A stretch of DNA of 64,000 bases from Desulfitobacterium sp038181555 (GCF_038181555.1 NZ_JBBWUA010000011.1:1-64000), one strand, 5' to 3'; shown: positions 25,609-35,101, numbered from the stretch's first letter. Notes: a model not told the origin generated them from the sequence alone. Made by a program: numbers and translations.

Positions 25609-26505
25609 GTGAAGCTAGGTTTTATCGGCCTGGGTCAAATGGGTAAACCGATGGCCTTAAATTTACTTGAAAGCGGGGATGAATTAATCGTCTATGATCA
25701 GGCACCGAACAATTACCCCGAGTTTAAACAACAGGGGGCACGGGTAGCCAGAGTACTACAGGATACGGCAGAAGCGGAGATTATTTTTTGCTCTCTCCCC
25801 AACAGTGAAATTGTGTATGAGGTAGTGCTGGGGAAGAAAGGACTCAAGCAGTTCCTCCGGCCAGGGCAAATCATCGTGGATACGAGCACTATCAAGTACA
25901 GTACCACGCTGGACCTTGCTAAGGAATTGGGGGCACTGGGAGTGGAATTTCTCGATGCGCCGGTCTCAGGAATGGAGGCGCGCGCTAAGGAGGGAACCCT
26001 CACCATAATGTGCGGCGGCGAGCACGAGGTTTTCACCAAAGTGACTCCCTATCTCCGATGGATTGCCGACAAGATCCTCTATATGGGCAAGAGCGGATGT
26101 GGTCAGCTGACTAAGCTTATCAATCAATTGTTATTTGATATCAATGGAGCTGCTCTGGCTGAAATTCTCCCTATGTCCGTTAAACTCGGCCTTGATCCCG
26201 AGAAGGTGGGGGAGGTCGTCAACAGTGGAACGGGTAGGAGCTATGCCTCGGAGTTTTTCATCCCCGCGATTCTTAAGGGTAGCTTTACCGGAGGGTATCC
26301 GATGAAACAGGCCTATAAGGATTTGGCCAGTGGAGCGGAAATCTCAGCCAACCTCTGTATCCCCATGCCTGTACTCAGCGCGGCGACGACGACCTATCAG
26401 GTTGCCTTGCTTAGGGGACTGGGTGATCGGGATAAAGGCGGTATGATCGGAGTGTTTGAGGAGCTGCTTCAGGTACAATACCGTAAATCCCCAACCGAAA
26501 ACTAA
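25609..26505 (+). CDS. beta-hydroxyacid dehydrogenase (3-hydroxyisobutyrate/tartronate semialdehyde reductase family)
   Basis: 298 residues from GTG 25609 (AGGGAGGG upstream). GFIGLGQMGKPMA is the Rossmann nucleotide loop, DAPVSGMEARAKEGTLTIM the family substrate signature, and GKSGCGQLTKLINQ carries the catalytic lysine. Likely reduces a short semialdehyde such as tartronate semialdehyde to a hydroxyacid such as glycerate. It sits 14 bp after the pdxA-like gene, in one operon with a dehydratase and an aldolase that could generate such an aldehyde. Confidence 0.88.
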   Translation: MKLGFIGLGQMGKPMALNLLESGDELIVYDQAPNNYPEFKQQGARVARVLQDTAEAEIIFCSLPNSEIVYEVVLGKKGLKQFLRPGQIIVDTSTIKYSTTLDLAKELGALGVEFLDAPVSGMEARAKEGTLTIMCGGEHEVFTKVTPYLRWIADKILYMGKSGCGQLTKLINQLLFDINGAALAEILPMSVKLGLDPEKVGEVVNSGTGRSYASEFFIPAILKGSFTGGYPMKQAYKDLASGAEISANLCIPMPVLSAATTTYQVALLRGLGDRDKGGMIGVFEELLQVQYRKSPTEN

Positions 26506-26549
26506 TGGGTGTTAGACCGATTGCGGTGAACAGGGAAGGAAGGACTCGG

Positions 26550-27362
26550 ATGAAATTAGCCTATACCATAAGCGGGCCGGATACCAAGGCGAAGTATCTA
26601 GCCTATGGAGGAGCCTTGAAGGACATATTAGCCAGCTTGCATGAGATTGGTTACCAGGGAGTCGAGTTATTTGTTCGCGATCCGCGGGAAATCGACCCGA
26701 GGAAATTAGAACAGCTCTTAGAGCTTAATCAGCTGGAATTGGCTGCCCTCGGTACAGGTCCTATGGTTTCCGAAGATCGATTATGTTTTACCTCCCCGGA
26801 TGAGACGATTCGGATTGAGGCGATAACGAGGACAAAGGCAGTCATTGATTTAGCCGCCCGGTTTGGATCCCAAGTTAATGTAGGTAAATTGCGTGGAGAT
26901 CTTGTCCGAGGAGATGAGGCGCGTTCAAAACACCTGAGGAGTTGTGCATTTAAGGAGCTGAGTGACTACGCTGTAGCTAAAAATGTGCTGATCACCCTAG
27001 AGCCCCAATGTCGATTTGCCATCAACAACCTTAATTCCACCCAGGAGGCCTTGGCTTGGCTCCAAGAGCAGCAACTGCCTAATTTGTACCTCATGCTTGA
27101 TGTGTTTCACATGAATATCGAAGATAAATCCATCGCAGCCAGCTTTATCGAAGCCAAGAAGCAGACGATCCATATCCACCTGGCAGATAACCAAAGGGGT
27201 GTTCCGGGAACGGGAAGCCTGAATTTCCCTGAGATAATCCGAATCTTAATGGCTTTAGAGTATAATCGCTATCTTTCGTTGGAGATCGAGCAGACGCCCA
27301 GCAGCTATGAAGCAGCCGCCAAAGCCTATACCTATATTCAGACACTCATCGACGATAATTGA
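26550..27362 (+). CDS. sugar phosphate isomerase/epimerase (xylose isomerase-like TIM barrel)
   Basis: 270 residues from ATG 26550 with GGAAGGA about 7 bases upstream. YQGVELFV, LMLDVFHMNIED, HIHLADNQRGVPGTG and LSLEIEQ carry the Glu/Asp/His metal ligands of the AP-endonuclease-2/xylose isomerase barrel. Such proteins act as isomerases or epimerases of keto-sugars and hydroxy-keto acids. The specific substrate is not evident. It sits between the hydroxyacid dehydrogenase and the IlvD-like dehydratase. Confidence 0.82.
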   Translation: MKLAYTISGPDTKAKYLAYGGALKDILASLHEIGYQGVELFVRDPREIDPRKLEQLLELNQLELAALGTGPMVSEDRLCFTSPDETIRIEAITRTKAVIDLAARFGSQVNVGKLRGDLVRGDEARSKHLRSCAFKELSDYAVAKNVLITLEPQCRFAINNLNSTQEALAWLQEQQLPNLYLMLDVFHMNIEDKSIAASFIEAKKQTIHIHLADNQRGVPGTGSLNFPEIIRILMALEYNRYLSLEIEQTPSSYEAAAKAYTYIQTLIDDN

Positions 27363-27393
27363 GTGATCCTAGAAAAAGTGAAGTGATAAGGCA

Positions 27394-29061
27394 ATGGAAC
27401 TAGACAATAAAACAATCAATTCTCGAGAATTGTTTAAGGGAATCAAGGGCGCTTATCCTCGAGCCATGTTTAAGTCAGTGGGTTATACCCAGGAAGACCT
27501 AAGGAAACCGGTCATTGGCGTCGTCAGCTCATGGTCGGAAATCCATCCCGGCAGTTACCCCAATAAAGAGCTTGCCGAATTCGTGAAGGCAGGAGTTTGG
27601 GCCGCCGGTGGAACACCAGTGGAGTTCCACACCCTAGCTATCTGTGATGCCATAGCTCAAGGAGTAGGCATGCACTATTCCCTGCCCAGCCGAGAAATTG
27701 TCGCTGCGGAAATTGAGTTGATGGTGGGCTCAGGTGGATTTGATGGTCTAGTGTTGCTTCCCTCCTGTGATAAATCCCCCGGAGGCATGCTGATGGCTGC
27801 CGCCCGCCTTAATCTACCGACCATCTTTCTGCCCCCGGGTCCTATGCTTCCCCACTTTGACAGTCAAGGTCAACAATGGGTGATGTCGGATATTAAGGAA
27901 GCTATGGGGGCTTTCCAGAAGCAACGGATTGATGAAAAGCTCTTCAAAGCCATTGAAACAGACACCTGCACCACAGTGGGCGTTTGCGGAATGATGGGAA
28001 CCGGAAACACCATGGGGTGTTTAATCGAAGCGTTGGGGATGTCCCTCCCCGGCACCTCGACGACTCCTTCGGTCTATGCGGAAAAGAGACGCCAAGCCAA
28101 GGAGACGGGAAAGCGTATCGTGGAGATGGTGAAGGAGGATTTGCGTCCCCGTCAGATTATGAATGTGGAGAGTATAGCTAACGCTGTGCGTTTTGTCATG
28201 GCCATTGGTGGTTCAACCAATACCATATTGCATTTACCGGCCATTGCGAAGGAGGCAGGTGTGGAATTAACCCTTGATGATATCGATACACTTTCGGAAC
28301 ACACCCCCTGTGTTGCCAAGTATAAGCCCTCTAGTAAATACACCCTGTGGGATTTTTTTCAGGCCGGGGGAGTCGGGGCCATCCTCAAGATTATTGCCCC
28401 CTTGCTCCATAAAGAGGTACTAACAGTGACTGGCAAGACCATCGAAGGGCATTTTAGTGAGGTTAAAAAGTGGCAAACCCTTCGCCCCCTAGATAATCCC
28501 CTGCAGCCTAAGGGAGGAATCGTGGTCCTGAGGGGTAACCTAGCACCGGATGGCGCTGTGATCAAGGTTAGCGGTGTAAAAGACGCACCAAAACGCCAGG
28601 TGGGGATCGCCAAAACCTTCGAATCGGAAGAGGATCTCTTGGTGCACATCATGACCAAGGAAATCAAACCGGGGGATGTATTAGTCATCCGCAATGAGGG
28701 ACCCGCCGGGGGGCCGGGGATGCGAGAAATGTCCATTCCCGCTGCTTTGCTCACGGGCATGGGTCTGGGCGACAGTGTTGCCATGATCACCGACGGCCGA
28801 TTTTCCGGAGCGACCCGCGGCTTTTGCATTGGGCATGTTGCCCCAGAAGCCTGCGTCGGAGGACCGATTGCTATTGTCCAGGATGGTGATTCCATAGAAA
28901 TCGATATCGAACACAAGACACTGAACCTGCAGGTGAGTCCGGAAGAGATCGGCAAGCGCCTAGCGAACCTCCCTCCACAAAAAAAGTCAACGGTTAAGGG
29001 ATTTTTAGGGGTCTATGCACGCAACGTTAGTCAGGCGGACAAAGGTGCAATTCTTGAGTAA
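27394..29061 (+). CDS. IlvD/Edd-family dehydratase (sugar-acid or dihydroxy-acid dehydratase)
   Basis: 555 residues. Cluster cysteines lie in LPSCDKSPGGML and DTCTTVGVCGMMGTGNTM; GGSTNTILHLPAI and GRFSGATRGFCIGH are further family signatures. The enzyme removes water from 2,3-dihydroxy acids to give 2-keto-3-deoxy acids, using an Fe-S cluster. It could be the biosynthetic IlvD, but its place in a catabolic operon with an aldolase and TTT transporter favours a sugar-acid dehydratase. A 110-bp gap separates it from the transporter genes. Confidence 0.88.
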   Translation: MELDNKTINSRELFKGIKGAYPRAMFKSVGYTQEDLRKPVIGVVSSWSEIHPGSYPNKELAEFVKAGVWAAGGTPVEFHTLAICDAIAQGVGMHYSLPSREIVAAEIELMVGSGGFDGLVLLPSCDKSPGGMLMAAARLNLPTIFLPPGPMLPHFDSQGQQWVMSDIKEAMGAFQKQRIDEKLFKAIETDTCTTVGVCGMMGTGNTMGCLIEALGMSLPGTSTTPSVYAEKRRQAKETGKRIVEMVKEDLRPRQIMNVESIANAVRFVMAIGGSTNTILHLPAIAKEAGVELTLDDIDTLSEHTPCVAKYKPSSKYTLWDFFQAGGVGAILKIIAPLLHKEVLTVTGKTIEGHFSEVKKWQTLRPLDNPLQPKGGIVVLRGNLAPDGAVIKVSGVKDAPKRQVGIAKTFESEEDLLVHIMTKEIKPGDVLVIRNEGPAGGPGMREMSIPAALLTGMGLGDSVAMITDGRFSGATRGFCIGHVAPEACVGGPIAIVQDGDSIEIDIEHKTLNLQVSPEEIGKRLANLPPQKKSTVKGFLGVYARNVSQADKGAILE

Positions 29062-29170
29062 ATTAGCGAGTTGGAGGGAGGTGAGGTGGGTCTAAAAGGT
29101 AGGCTACGGTATTCGGGGAGGAAGGGCTAAGGTTCTTATATTAACGACAAAGTTAAAAGGAGTTGGAGCT

Positions 29171-30193
29171 ATGAAAAAGTATTTTCGGTCAATGGTGATG
29201 ATAACCGCACTATTACTTTTGTTAGGCTCGATAGCGGGTTGTAGCAGCAGTAGTAGTGGTGATCAAGCAAAAGGCTCAAGTTCCGGCACGGAAAAAGTTG
29301 CAAGTTTTCCTGAAAAGGATTTTGAATTTATAGTGCCCATGGGAGCGGGCGGTGGCAGCGATGTATTCTGTCGTACTCTAGTGAAGACTGTTGCTGATAA
29401 TAAGCTGAATCCCACCAACATTAACGTCATTAATAAGCCTGGTGGCTCTGGTTCCATAGGCTGGTCCTATGTGGCTAATGATCACAAAGGTAACCCTTAT
29501 GAGTTAAGTACAGTGAGCTCTAGCTTCTATACGGGTCCTTTATCGGGCCAATCCCCCGTATCCTATAAAGATTTCACCCATATCATCGCTGTAGCTGAAG
29601 ACCCGACTTTGCTCGTTGTCCCGACAAATTCTCCTTATCAAACCATGGAACAACTTCTAGAAGCAGCTAAAGCCAAACCGGAAACCATCAGTGCCGGTGG
29701 TTCTAGCGGTCTCTCCATGGATGCTGTTGTATTCTATGCCCTCAGTGATAGTGCAGGGGTGCAAATGAAGTATGTGCCTTTTGCCGGTGGTGGGGAAGTC
29801 ATGACATCCGTCCTTGGCGGCCATGTTACCTTCGGCTTCTTAGGGCCAAGCGAAGCAGCTTCACAGCTTGAAGCGGGTAAAATGAGAGCTTTAGCAGTTA
29901 CTACCGAAGATCGTGCCGGTGGGATTCTGAAGGATGTTCCTACCTTAAAAGAACTGGGTCATGATGTGGTCTTATCTCAGCTGCGGGGTGTTGTAGCTCC
30001 TTCCGGTATCTCTCAAGAGGCTGTGACTTATCTGCATGATATGTTCAAAAAAGCTACTGATACTCCAGCATGGAAAGAATTTGTCAAGAATAATTTCATG
30101 GAAGAAAAGCTTATGGGACCGGATGAGTTCTTGCAAGCTAGCCAAGCCCAAAATGATATGTATACCAAGTACTTAGACAAAGTAGAAAAGTAA
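29171..30193 (+). CDS. tctC: tripartite tricarboxylate transporter substrate-binding lipoprotein (TctC family)
   Basis: 340 residues. An N-terminal signal peptide ends in the lipobox IAGC (Cys24), followed by a serine-rich linker. FIVPMGAGGGSDVFCR and NVINKPGGSGSIGW are the usual ligand-contacting loops of the Bug/TctC fold. It binds a carboxylate outside the membrane and delivers it to TctAB. A stable hairpin just downstream may raise its mRNA level relative to the membrane subunits. Confidence 0.9.
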   Translation: MKKYFRSMVMITALLLLLGSIAGCSSSSSGDQAKGSSSGTEKVASFPEKDFEFIVPMGAGGGSDVFCRTLVKTVADNKLNPTNINVINKPGGSGSIGWSYVANDHKGNPYELSTVSSSFYTGPLSGQSPVSYKDFTHIIAVAEDPTLLVVPTNSPYQTMEQLLEAAKAKPETISAGGSSGLSMDAVVFYALSDSAGVQMKYVPFAGGGEVMTSVLGGHVTFGFLGPSEAASQLEAGKMRALAVTTEDRAGGILKDVPTLKELGHDVVLSQLRGVVAPSGISQEAVTYLHDMFKKATDTPAWKEFVKNNFMEEKLMGPDEFLQASQAQNDMYTKYLDKVEK

Positions 30194-30211
30194 TGACTCA
30201 ATAGCACCATC

Positions 30212-30244
30212 GGAGGAGGCTTTTTTGAAGCTGAAGCCTCCTCC
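30212..30244 (+). other. intercistronic hairpin after tctC
   Basis: GGAGGAGGCTT (30212-30222) pairs perfectly with AAGCCTCCTCC (30234-30244). No T-tract follows, so it looks like an mRNA-stabilising or partial-attenuation hairpin, often seen after binding-protein genes, and not a full terminator. Confidence 0.6.
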
Positions 30245-30327
30245 TCGTCCTCCCATGATCAATAGCTAGAAGGCCTTGTGAATTCATGCACTTAAATGTG
30301 ACAGTACACACTCAAGGAGGGAAATTG

Positions 30328-31068
30328 ATGCTCATTGATAAAGAGAAGTGCATTGGCTGCGGGATATGTGTACCCTACTGCCCGACGGGAGCCATCAGTA
30401 TGTCGGATAAAAAGGCTACGATCGATCAAGTGCTCTGTGTGGAATGTGGCAATTGTATTCGCCCCAGAGTGGTAAGATGTTCGCCTCAAGCTATCTACGA
30501 ACCCTATGAACAAATCAAAGGAACGCCCCGAGAAGTGAGACGCTACTTCAGTGATCCTGCCACAGTCCATGGGGTGACCGGAGTACCTGGCAGGGGAACT
30601 GAGGAAGTCAAGACCAACGATGTCACTGGCCGTGTGTGCCGTGGTGAGGTCGGTATTGCTATCGAAATGGGGCGACCCTGTATCGGAACCACCTTTGCCG
30701 AAGTGGAGAAGCTGACTAAGGCCTTAGCTCCCTACGGTATTGAATATGAAGAAGGCAATCCATTGACTCATCTATTAGAAGACAGAGCTAAGGGTGTTTT
30801 TAAAGAAGTATATAAAAGTGAAAGTGTTCTTTCCGCCATTGTGGAATTTACGGTTAAGCTCGAACATATGGCGGAAATTTTAGAAACCATCAAAGGCACA
30901 GCCAAGGAATTGGATACAGCCTTTTCCCTCGACCTTATCTGTTGCTTTGAAGAGGATGGTAGTGTACCAGCGTTGCCGGAACTAGAACGTTTAGGAATGA
31001 AGCCTAGAGCCAACGCCAAAGTCAATCTAGGCATGGGCAGACCTTACAAAATTGTCCGTGAGGCATAG
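30328..31068 (+). CDS. ferredoxin-like protein with an unrecognised C-terminal domain (module gene A, copy 1)
   Basis: 246 residues from ATG 30328 (AAGGAGGG upstream). Residues 1-55 are a two-cluster ferredoxin: CIGCGICVPYCP and CVECGNC...RCSP. The remaining 190 residues belong to no family I know. They share GRGTEEVKTNDVT, ExGRPxxGT, NPLTHLxED, VLSAIVEF and KVNxGxGRP with the product of 33725-34450. The 31082-31735 gene follows within 14 bp. Position inside a TTT transporter operon suggests a redox-active or Fe-S-dependent step on the imported acid. No function can be assigned. Confidence 0.8.
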   Translation: MLIDKEKCIGCGICVPYCPTGAISMSDKKATIDQVLCVECGNCIRPRVVRCSPQAIYEPYEQIKGTPREVRRYFSDPATVHGVTGVPGRGTEEVKTNDVTGRVCRGEVGIAIEMGRPCIGTTFAEVEKLTKALAPYGIEYEEGNPLTHLLEDRAKGVFKEVYKSESVLSAIVEFTVKLEHMAEILETIKGTAKELDTAFSLDLICCFEEDGSVPALPELERLGMKPRANAKVNLGMGRPYKIVREA

Positions 31069-31081
31069 GGAGGGATAGAGG

Positions 31082-31735
31082 ATGACCCATTCATTGCATC
31101 GTCGAGGTGGAGAAGCTGACTTAAAAAACGACTATGTCCTGCTGGTTACGGCAGCTTCTGGCATCAATCATGTCGGTTCAAAGGATAAATTGCGGCAAGT
31201 CCTAGAAGAGGTTTGGAAAATCGGCCCCACCAATATTGGCTCAAATGAAACGGGAACTATACTTTCCGGCGTGGACATCGAGGAGATTAGAGCGAATTTA
31301 ATGGACATTCCGCGTGTGCGTTGTAATTTTGCGAGTAAGGAGAAAATACGTCAGGCTATTGAACGCCTGCTGGAATTAGATTTGGGAATGTCGGTTACAG
31401 TTTCCGGCCCCACGATGGATATTCTGGAGTTGTGTAAGGAATATGGAATTAAGCCTCATTCCGTTAACTTCTCCTTAGATATTTGGGGAAAAAAAAAGAA
31501 ATTACCTCCCGAGGAGGCGTTAGAGCTTCTCACCATGTGCGGGCATAGCTTGATTTCTAAGATCCTTGTGGAGGAGACTGTCACAAAAGTGCGTGAGGGT
31601 AAAATGTCACCAGCGAAGGCAGCCATCAAAATCGGTCATCCCTGCGTCTGCGGTATTTATAACCCAGACCGTGCTCAAGCCATCTTGGCGAGAGTGGCTC
31701 CTCATAATGAAGATAGTGGAGGGGAGGGCTTGTAA
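31082..31735 (+). CDS. conserved cysteine-containing protein of unknown function (module gene B, copy 1)
   Basis: 217 residues opening MTHSLHRRG. Shared with the product of 34447-35067: the opening, GINHVG, GPTNxGS, the ExC...KPHS segment, MCGH and PCxCGI(Y/F)N near the C-terminus. The cysteines of ExC, MCGH and PCxCG could bind a metal or Fe-S cluster (inference). No membrane segment or signal peptide. It is the partner of the ferredoxin-like gene just upstream. I do not recognise the family. Confidence 0.78.
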   Translation: MTHSLHRRGGEADLKNDYVLLVTAASGINHVGSKDKLRQVLEEVWKIGPTNIGSNETGTILSGVDIEEIRANLMDIPRVRCNFASKEKIRQAIERLLELDLGMSVTVSGPTMDILELCKEYGIKPHSVNFSLDIWGKKKKLPPEEALELLTMCGHSLISKILVEETVTKVREGKMSPAKAAIKIGHPCVCGIYNPDRAQAILARVAPHNEDSGGEGL

Positions 31736-31736
31736 T

Positions 31737-32189
31737 ATGCGCATGGCCAATCGGATTACTAGCATCATTATCTTTTTATTTGGGCTCGCAGTCTTTATTG
31801 GAGCTCAGAAATTAGACTATATCCTAAAAGGAATTCCCGGTCCCGGTTTTCTCCCGCGGTGGGTGGCAGTACTCATCATGGTGCTTGCCTTAGTGCCTTT
31901 TTTTAAAAGCTTTACCAAATATGAAGTTGAAGAGGGCCAACCTTTTAATTCTAGTGAATTTAAAAACGCGGGAATTATTATCGGAAGTGCTGTTGCCGTC
32001 ATGCTTTTAACGAAGCTTCTTGGTCTTAGTCTGGCCATTGGTTTGATGGCAGGAGCCATCGCTAAGTTCACAGGACCAACAAGCTGGAAAAAGGTGATTG
32101 CCATTACTGTGGTGACTCCCATCGCTGCTTACATCCTTTTTGATACAGTTCTCGGGGTGCCGCTGCCTACCGGTATTTTTGGATTCTAG
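31737..32189 (+). CDS. tctB: tripartite tricarboxylate transporter small membrane subunit (TctB family)
   Basis: 150 residues from ATG 31737, with GGAGGGG upstream, two bases after the previous stop codon. Four predicted helices; PGPGFLPRW near residue 35 is the conserved TctB motif. It forms the membrane complex with TctA. Its gene is separated from tctC by the first copy of the two-gene module. Confidence 0.85.
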   Translation: MRMANRITSIIIFLFGLAVFIGAQKLDYILKGIPGPGFLPRWVAVLIMVLALVPFFKSFTKYEVEEGQPFNSSEFKNAGIIIGSAVAVMLLTKLLGLSLAIGLMAGAIAKFTGPTSWKKVIAITVVTPIAAYILFDTVLGVPLPTGIFGF

Positions 32190-32201
32190 GGGGTGGAATA
32201 A

Positions 32202-33728
32202 ATGGAAACTCTACAAAATCTGGCCATGGGTTTATCTGTAGCAACTGATCCCATGAACCTGCTTTATTGTGTTATCGGGGTCGTGTTCGGAATCATCATT
32301 GGCGCTCTACCGGGACTTGGGCCATCAGCAGGGATTGCAATTCTCCTCCCGCTGACCTTTGGGACAGAACCCGTCGCCGGAATTATTATGCTGGCTGGGA
32401 TATATTATGGTGCTATGTATGGTGGATCTATTACTTCTATTTTGATCAATGTACCTGGCGATGCCTCAGCGGTGATGACTACTTTGGATGGTCATCCACT
32501 GGCTAAGCAAGGGCGGGCCGGTCAGGCCTTAGGTATGGCTGCTTTTGCCTCGATTATCGGTGGAACCGCCTGTGTCATAATGTTCATGTTCTTGGCTCCG
32601 GCCCTAGCTGAGTTTGCCATTACTTTTGGTCCGCCGGAATACTTTGCTTTGATGGTCCTAGGTTTAACCACCATTGGGGGGATGACCGGTAAATTTCCGG
32701 CTAAAGGTTATATGTCAGCCTTGATCGGCCTCTTCATAGCAACCATCGGCTTAGATCTGGTTCAAGGAATTCCCCGTTTTACCTTCGGAACCTATGAACT
32801 CTATGAGGGTATAGATTTTATCCCGGTTGCCATGGGCCTCTTTGGCATTGCGGAACTGCTCGTGATCGGCGAAGAAGGGGAAAAGATCAAGTTTAGCAAA
32901 AAGGATTTGAGCTGGCGCAAACAGCTTCCTACTAAAGAAGACTGGAAATACTCAGCACCTCATATTGCACGAGGTACCGGAATTGGCTTCTTAATTGGCA
33001 TGCTTCCGGGGGCCGGTGCGACCATCGCTTCTTTTATCTCCTATGGAGTAGGCAAGAAGGTTTCTAAACGTGGTGATAAATTTGGGACTGGAGTCATTGA
33101 GGGAGTTGCTGCACCGGAATCAGCCAATAACGCCGCTTCCATTGGTGCTATGGTTCCCCTCCTTACTTTAGGCATTCCCGGATCGGGGAGTACAGCAGTG
33201 ATGTTAGGGGCATTGATGATGTTTGGTTTAAGCCCGGGCCCCCTGCTCTTTACGAACAATCCAGACTTTGTCTGGGGTCTGATCGGTAGTATGTATATTG
33301 GCAACTTCCTGCTGTTGGTTCTCGCCTTGCTGGCCGTACCCTTATTTGTCAAGGTATTGAATGTTTCTTCACCCGTTCTCAATGCTGTCGTTATGGGGTT
33401 CATCCTCATCGGAGCTTATAGCCTAAACAACAGCATGTTTGATGTGGGTTTGACCATTATGTTCGGGGTACTGGGCTTTTTCATGAAGAAGTTGGGGTTT
33501 CCTGCGACTCCTATGGTGTTGGCGCTGGTATTAGGGGCCTTGCTAGAAACCTCCTTAAGACAATCCCTGATTATTTCCAATGGCAACCCGGCGATATTCT
33601 TCACCCGACCTATTTCAGGGACAATTTTAGCCATCGCCATCCTCGCTGTGTCTTGGCCATTTATTAAAAAGATTATCGATCGGATGAGAAAAAGCGGTAA
33701 ACCTTCTGTTGGGGAGGGACTGAAGTGA
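32202..33728 (+). CDS. tctA: tripartite tricarboxylate transporter large membrane subunit (TctA family)
   Basis: 508 residues with about twelve helices. GALPGLGPSAGIAILLPLTF near residue 30 and GMLPGAGATIASFISY near residue 270 are the paired TctA motifs, and GIPGSGSTAVMLGAL is a further conserved loop. Sodium- or proton-coupled uptake of a carboxylate is expected. Its TGA overlaps the GTG start of the next ferredoxin-like gene, so transporter and module are translationally coupled. Confidence 0.92.
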   Translation: METLQNLAMGLSVATDPMNLLYCVIGVVFGIIIGALPGLGPSAGIAILLPLTFGTEPVAGIIMLAGIYYGAMYGGSITSILINVPGDASAVMTTLDGHPLAKQGRAGQALGMAAFASIIGGTACVIMFMFLAPALAEFAITFGPPEYFALMVLGLTTIGGMTGKFPAKGYMSALIGLFIATIGLDLVQGIPRFTFGTYELYEGIDFIPVAMGLFGIAELLVIGEEGEKIKFSKKDLSWRKQLPTKEDWKYSAPHIARGTGIGFLIGMLPGAGATIASFISYGVGKKVSKRGDKFGTGVIEGVAAPESANNAASIGAMVPLLTLGIPGSGSTAVMLGALMMFGLSPGPLLFTNNPDFVWGLIGSMYIGNFLLLVLALLAVPLFVKVLNVSSPVLNAVVMGFILIGAYSLNNSMFDVGLTIMFGVLGFFMKKLGFPATPMVLALVLGALLETSLRQSLIISNGNPAIFFTRPISGTILAIAILAVSWPFIKKIIDRMRKSGKPSVGEGLK

Positions 33729-34450
33729 AAATCGATGGTGAATTATGCATGAGCTGTGGTGAATGTATCCCCTATTGCCCCTTGGGGGCTATAGAGATGT
33801 GGGATACGGCTCAGATTAACCAAGATGAATGTGTAGAATGTGGTATCTGCATTCGCCAAATCGAATGCCCGGGTGAAGCGTTTTATGAATCGCCGGAGAC
33901 AATGAAGTGGCCACGTTCTGTGCGTAAGGTATTTAGCGATCCCACAGCCAAACATGAAAATACAGGAGTGCGTGGACGGGGTACGGAGGAGGTCAAAACC
34001 AACGATGTAACCGACCGCTTTAAGCGGGGATACCTGGGCATGGCCTTAGAATTTGGCCGACCTGGGGTAGGTACTCGCTTAGGTGATGTTGAGGTAATAA
34101 CCACTACCCTGGCTCAAGCAGGAGTCGAATTCGAGCCGAATAATCCTTTAACCCATCTCATGGAGGATGCCCATACGGGTAGTATCAAGGAAGATGTGCG
34201 CAACGAAAAGGTCTTATCCGCTATTGTGGAGTTTGTTATTCCTGAATCTCAATTAGAGGATTGTGTGGGTAAAATTACGGAAGCTGCTAGTCGGGCTCGA
34301 TGTATTTTTTCTTGGGGGATTGTGGCACGGTTTGAACCGGACGGCAGCCTGCCTGTAGTGGAACGTTTAGCTGAACTAGGCATCAATGTGCCTCGGAATA
34401 TGAAAGTTAATGTGGGGCTCGGGCGGCCGAAGGGAGAGGATAGAATATGA
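33725..34450 (+). CDS. ferredoxin-like protein with an unrecognised C-terminal domain (module gene A, copy 2)
   Basis: 241 residues from GTG 33725, overlapping the tctA stop. It has the same layout as the product of 30328-31068: CMSCGECIPYCP and CVECGIC clusters, then the shared GRGTEEVKTNDVT, NPLTHLMED and KVNVGLGRP segments. The two differ in roughly half of their residues, so the duplication is old. The second cluster motif is irregular (CVECGIC...IECPG). The downstream partner overlaps it by four bases. Confidence 0.8.
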   Translation: MKIDGELCMSCGECIPYCPLGAIEMWDTAQINQDECVECGICIRQIECPGEAFYESPETMKWPRSVRKVFSDPTAKHENTGVRGRGTEEVKTNDVTDRFKRGYLGMALEFGRPGVGTRLGDVEVITTTLAQAGVEFEPNNPLTHLMEDAHTGSIKEDVRNEKVLSAIVEFVIPESQLEDCVGKITEAASRARCIFSWGIVARFEPDGSLPVVERLAELGINVPRNMKVNVGLGRPKGEDRI

Positions 34451-35067
34451 CTCACTCACTGCATCGGGTAGGACCAGAAGCGAGCTTTACGGAGGATTTT
34501 GTGTTCATCTCCAGACCGGCCATGGGAATTAACCATGTTGGCTGTACTCCCAAGGTGCAACGCACATTAGAGCTTGTTTTTGAGGAAGGTCCAACAAATC
34601 TAGGCTCTCTGACTACCCAGGAAAACCTTACCTTAGGCATTGATCCCCAGGCTTTGATAGCTAAGACCGAAGATAACTCCCCAGTTATGTGCGTTTTCCA
34701 TGAACGTGAAAAGGTGATTCATGTTCTTGAACGGCTAAAGGAGGAAGAGGTTGGCTTGTCTGTGGTGGTCACGGGGCTTGTCGATCAAGTACAGGAAATT
34801 TGCGAGGTAGTGGGTTTGAAGCCTCATTCCGCGGGTATTTCATTAGGCATTCATGGTGCCACGGATTTGCTACCGGAAGAAGATGTGATGTGCCTTAGCA
34901 CCATGTGCGGTCATGGCATGATTGCAGCCGGTCTTGTCAGACAGGTAAAAAAGGCTGTTGCCGATGGACGAATGACACCTAGAGAAGCATCAACAGTTCT
35001 GGCTAGGCCCTGTTATTGTGGAATTTTCAATCAAAAACGGGCCGAAAAGTTACTTGCTCAAAAGTAA
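34447..35067 (+). CDS. conserved cysteine-containing protein of unknown function (module gene B, copy 2)
   Basis: 206 residues from an ATGA overlap with the upstream gene. It keeps MTHSLHR, GINHVG, GPTNLGS, KPHS, MCGH and PCYCGIFN, the positions shared with the 31082-31735 product. Overlapping stop and start codons, repeated in the second copy of the module, suggest the A and B proteins are made in equal amounts and form a complex (inference). Followed after 34 bp by the aldolase gene. Confidence 0.78.
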   Translation: MTHSLHRVGPEASFTEDFVFISRPAMGINHVGCTPKVQRTLELVFEEGPTNLGSLTTQENLTLGIDPQALIAKTEDNSPVMCVFHEREKVIHVLERLKEEEVGLSVVVTGLVDQVQEICEVVGLKPHSAGISLGIHGATDLLPEEDVMCLSTMCGHGMIAAGLVRQVKKAVADGRMTPREASTVLARPCYCGIFNQKRAEKLLAQK

Positions 35068-35101
35068 CCACGGCAATCGCCATAGATAGGAGGAAAAAAG
35101 T

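Noticed and set aside
28359..28955. A 198-codon minus-strand frame inside the IlvD-like gene
   Set aside because: Shadow of a strongly conserved gene; low-complexity Ser/Pro/Arg composition typical of antisense translation.
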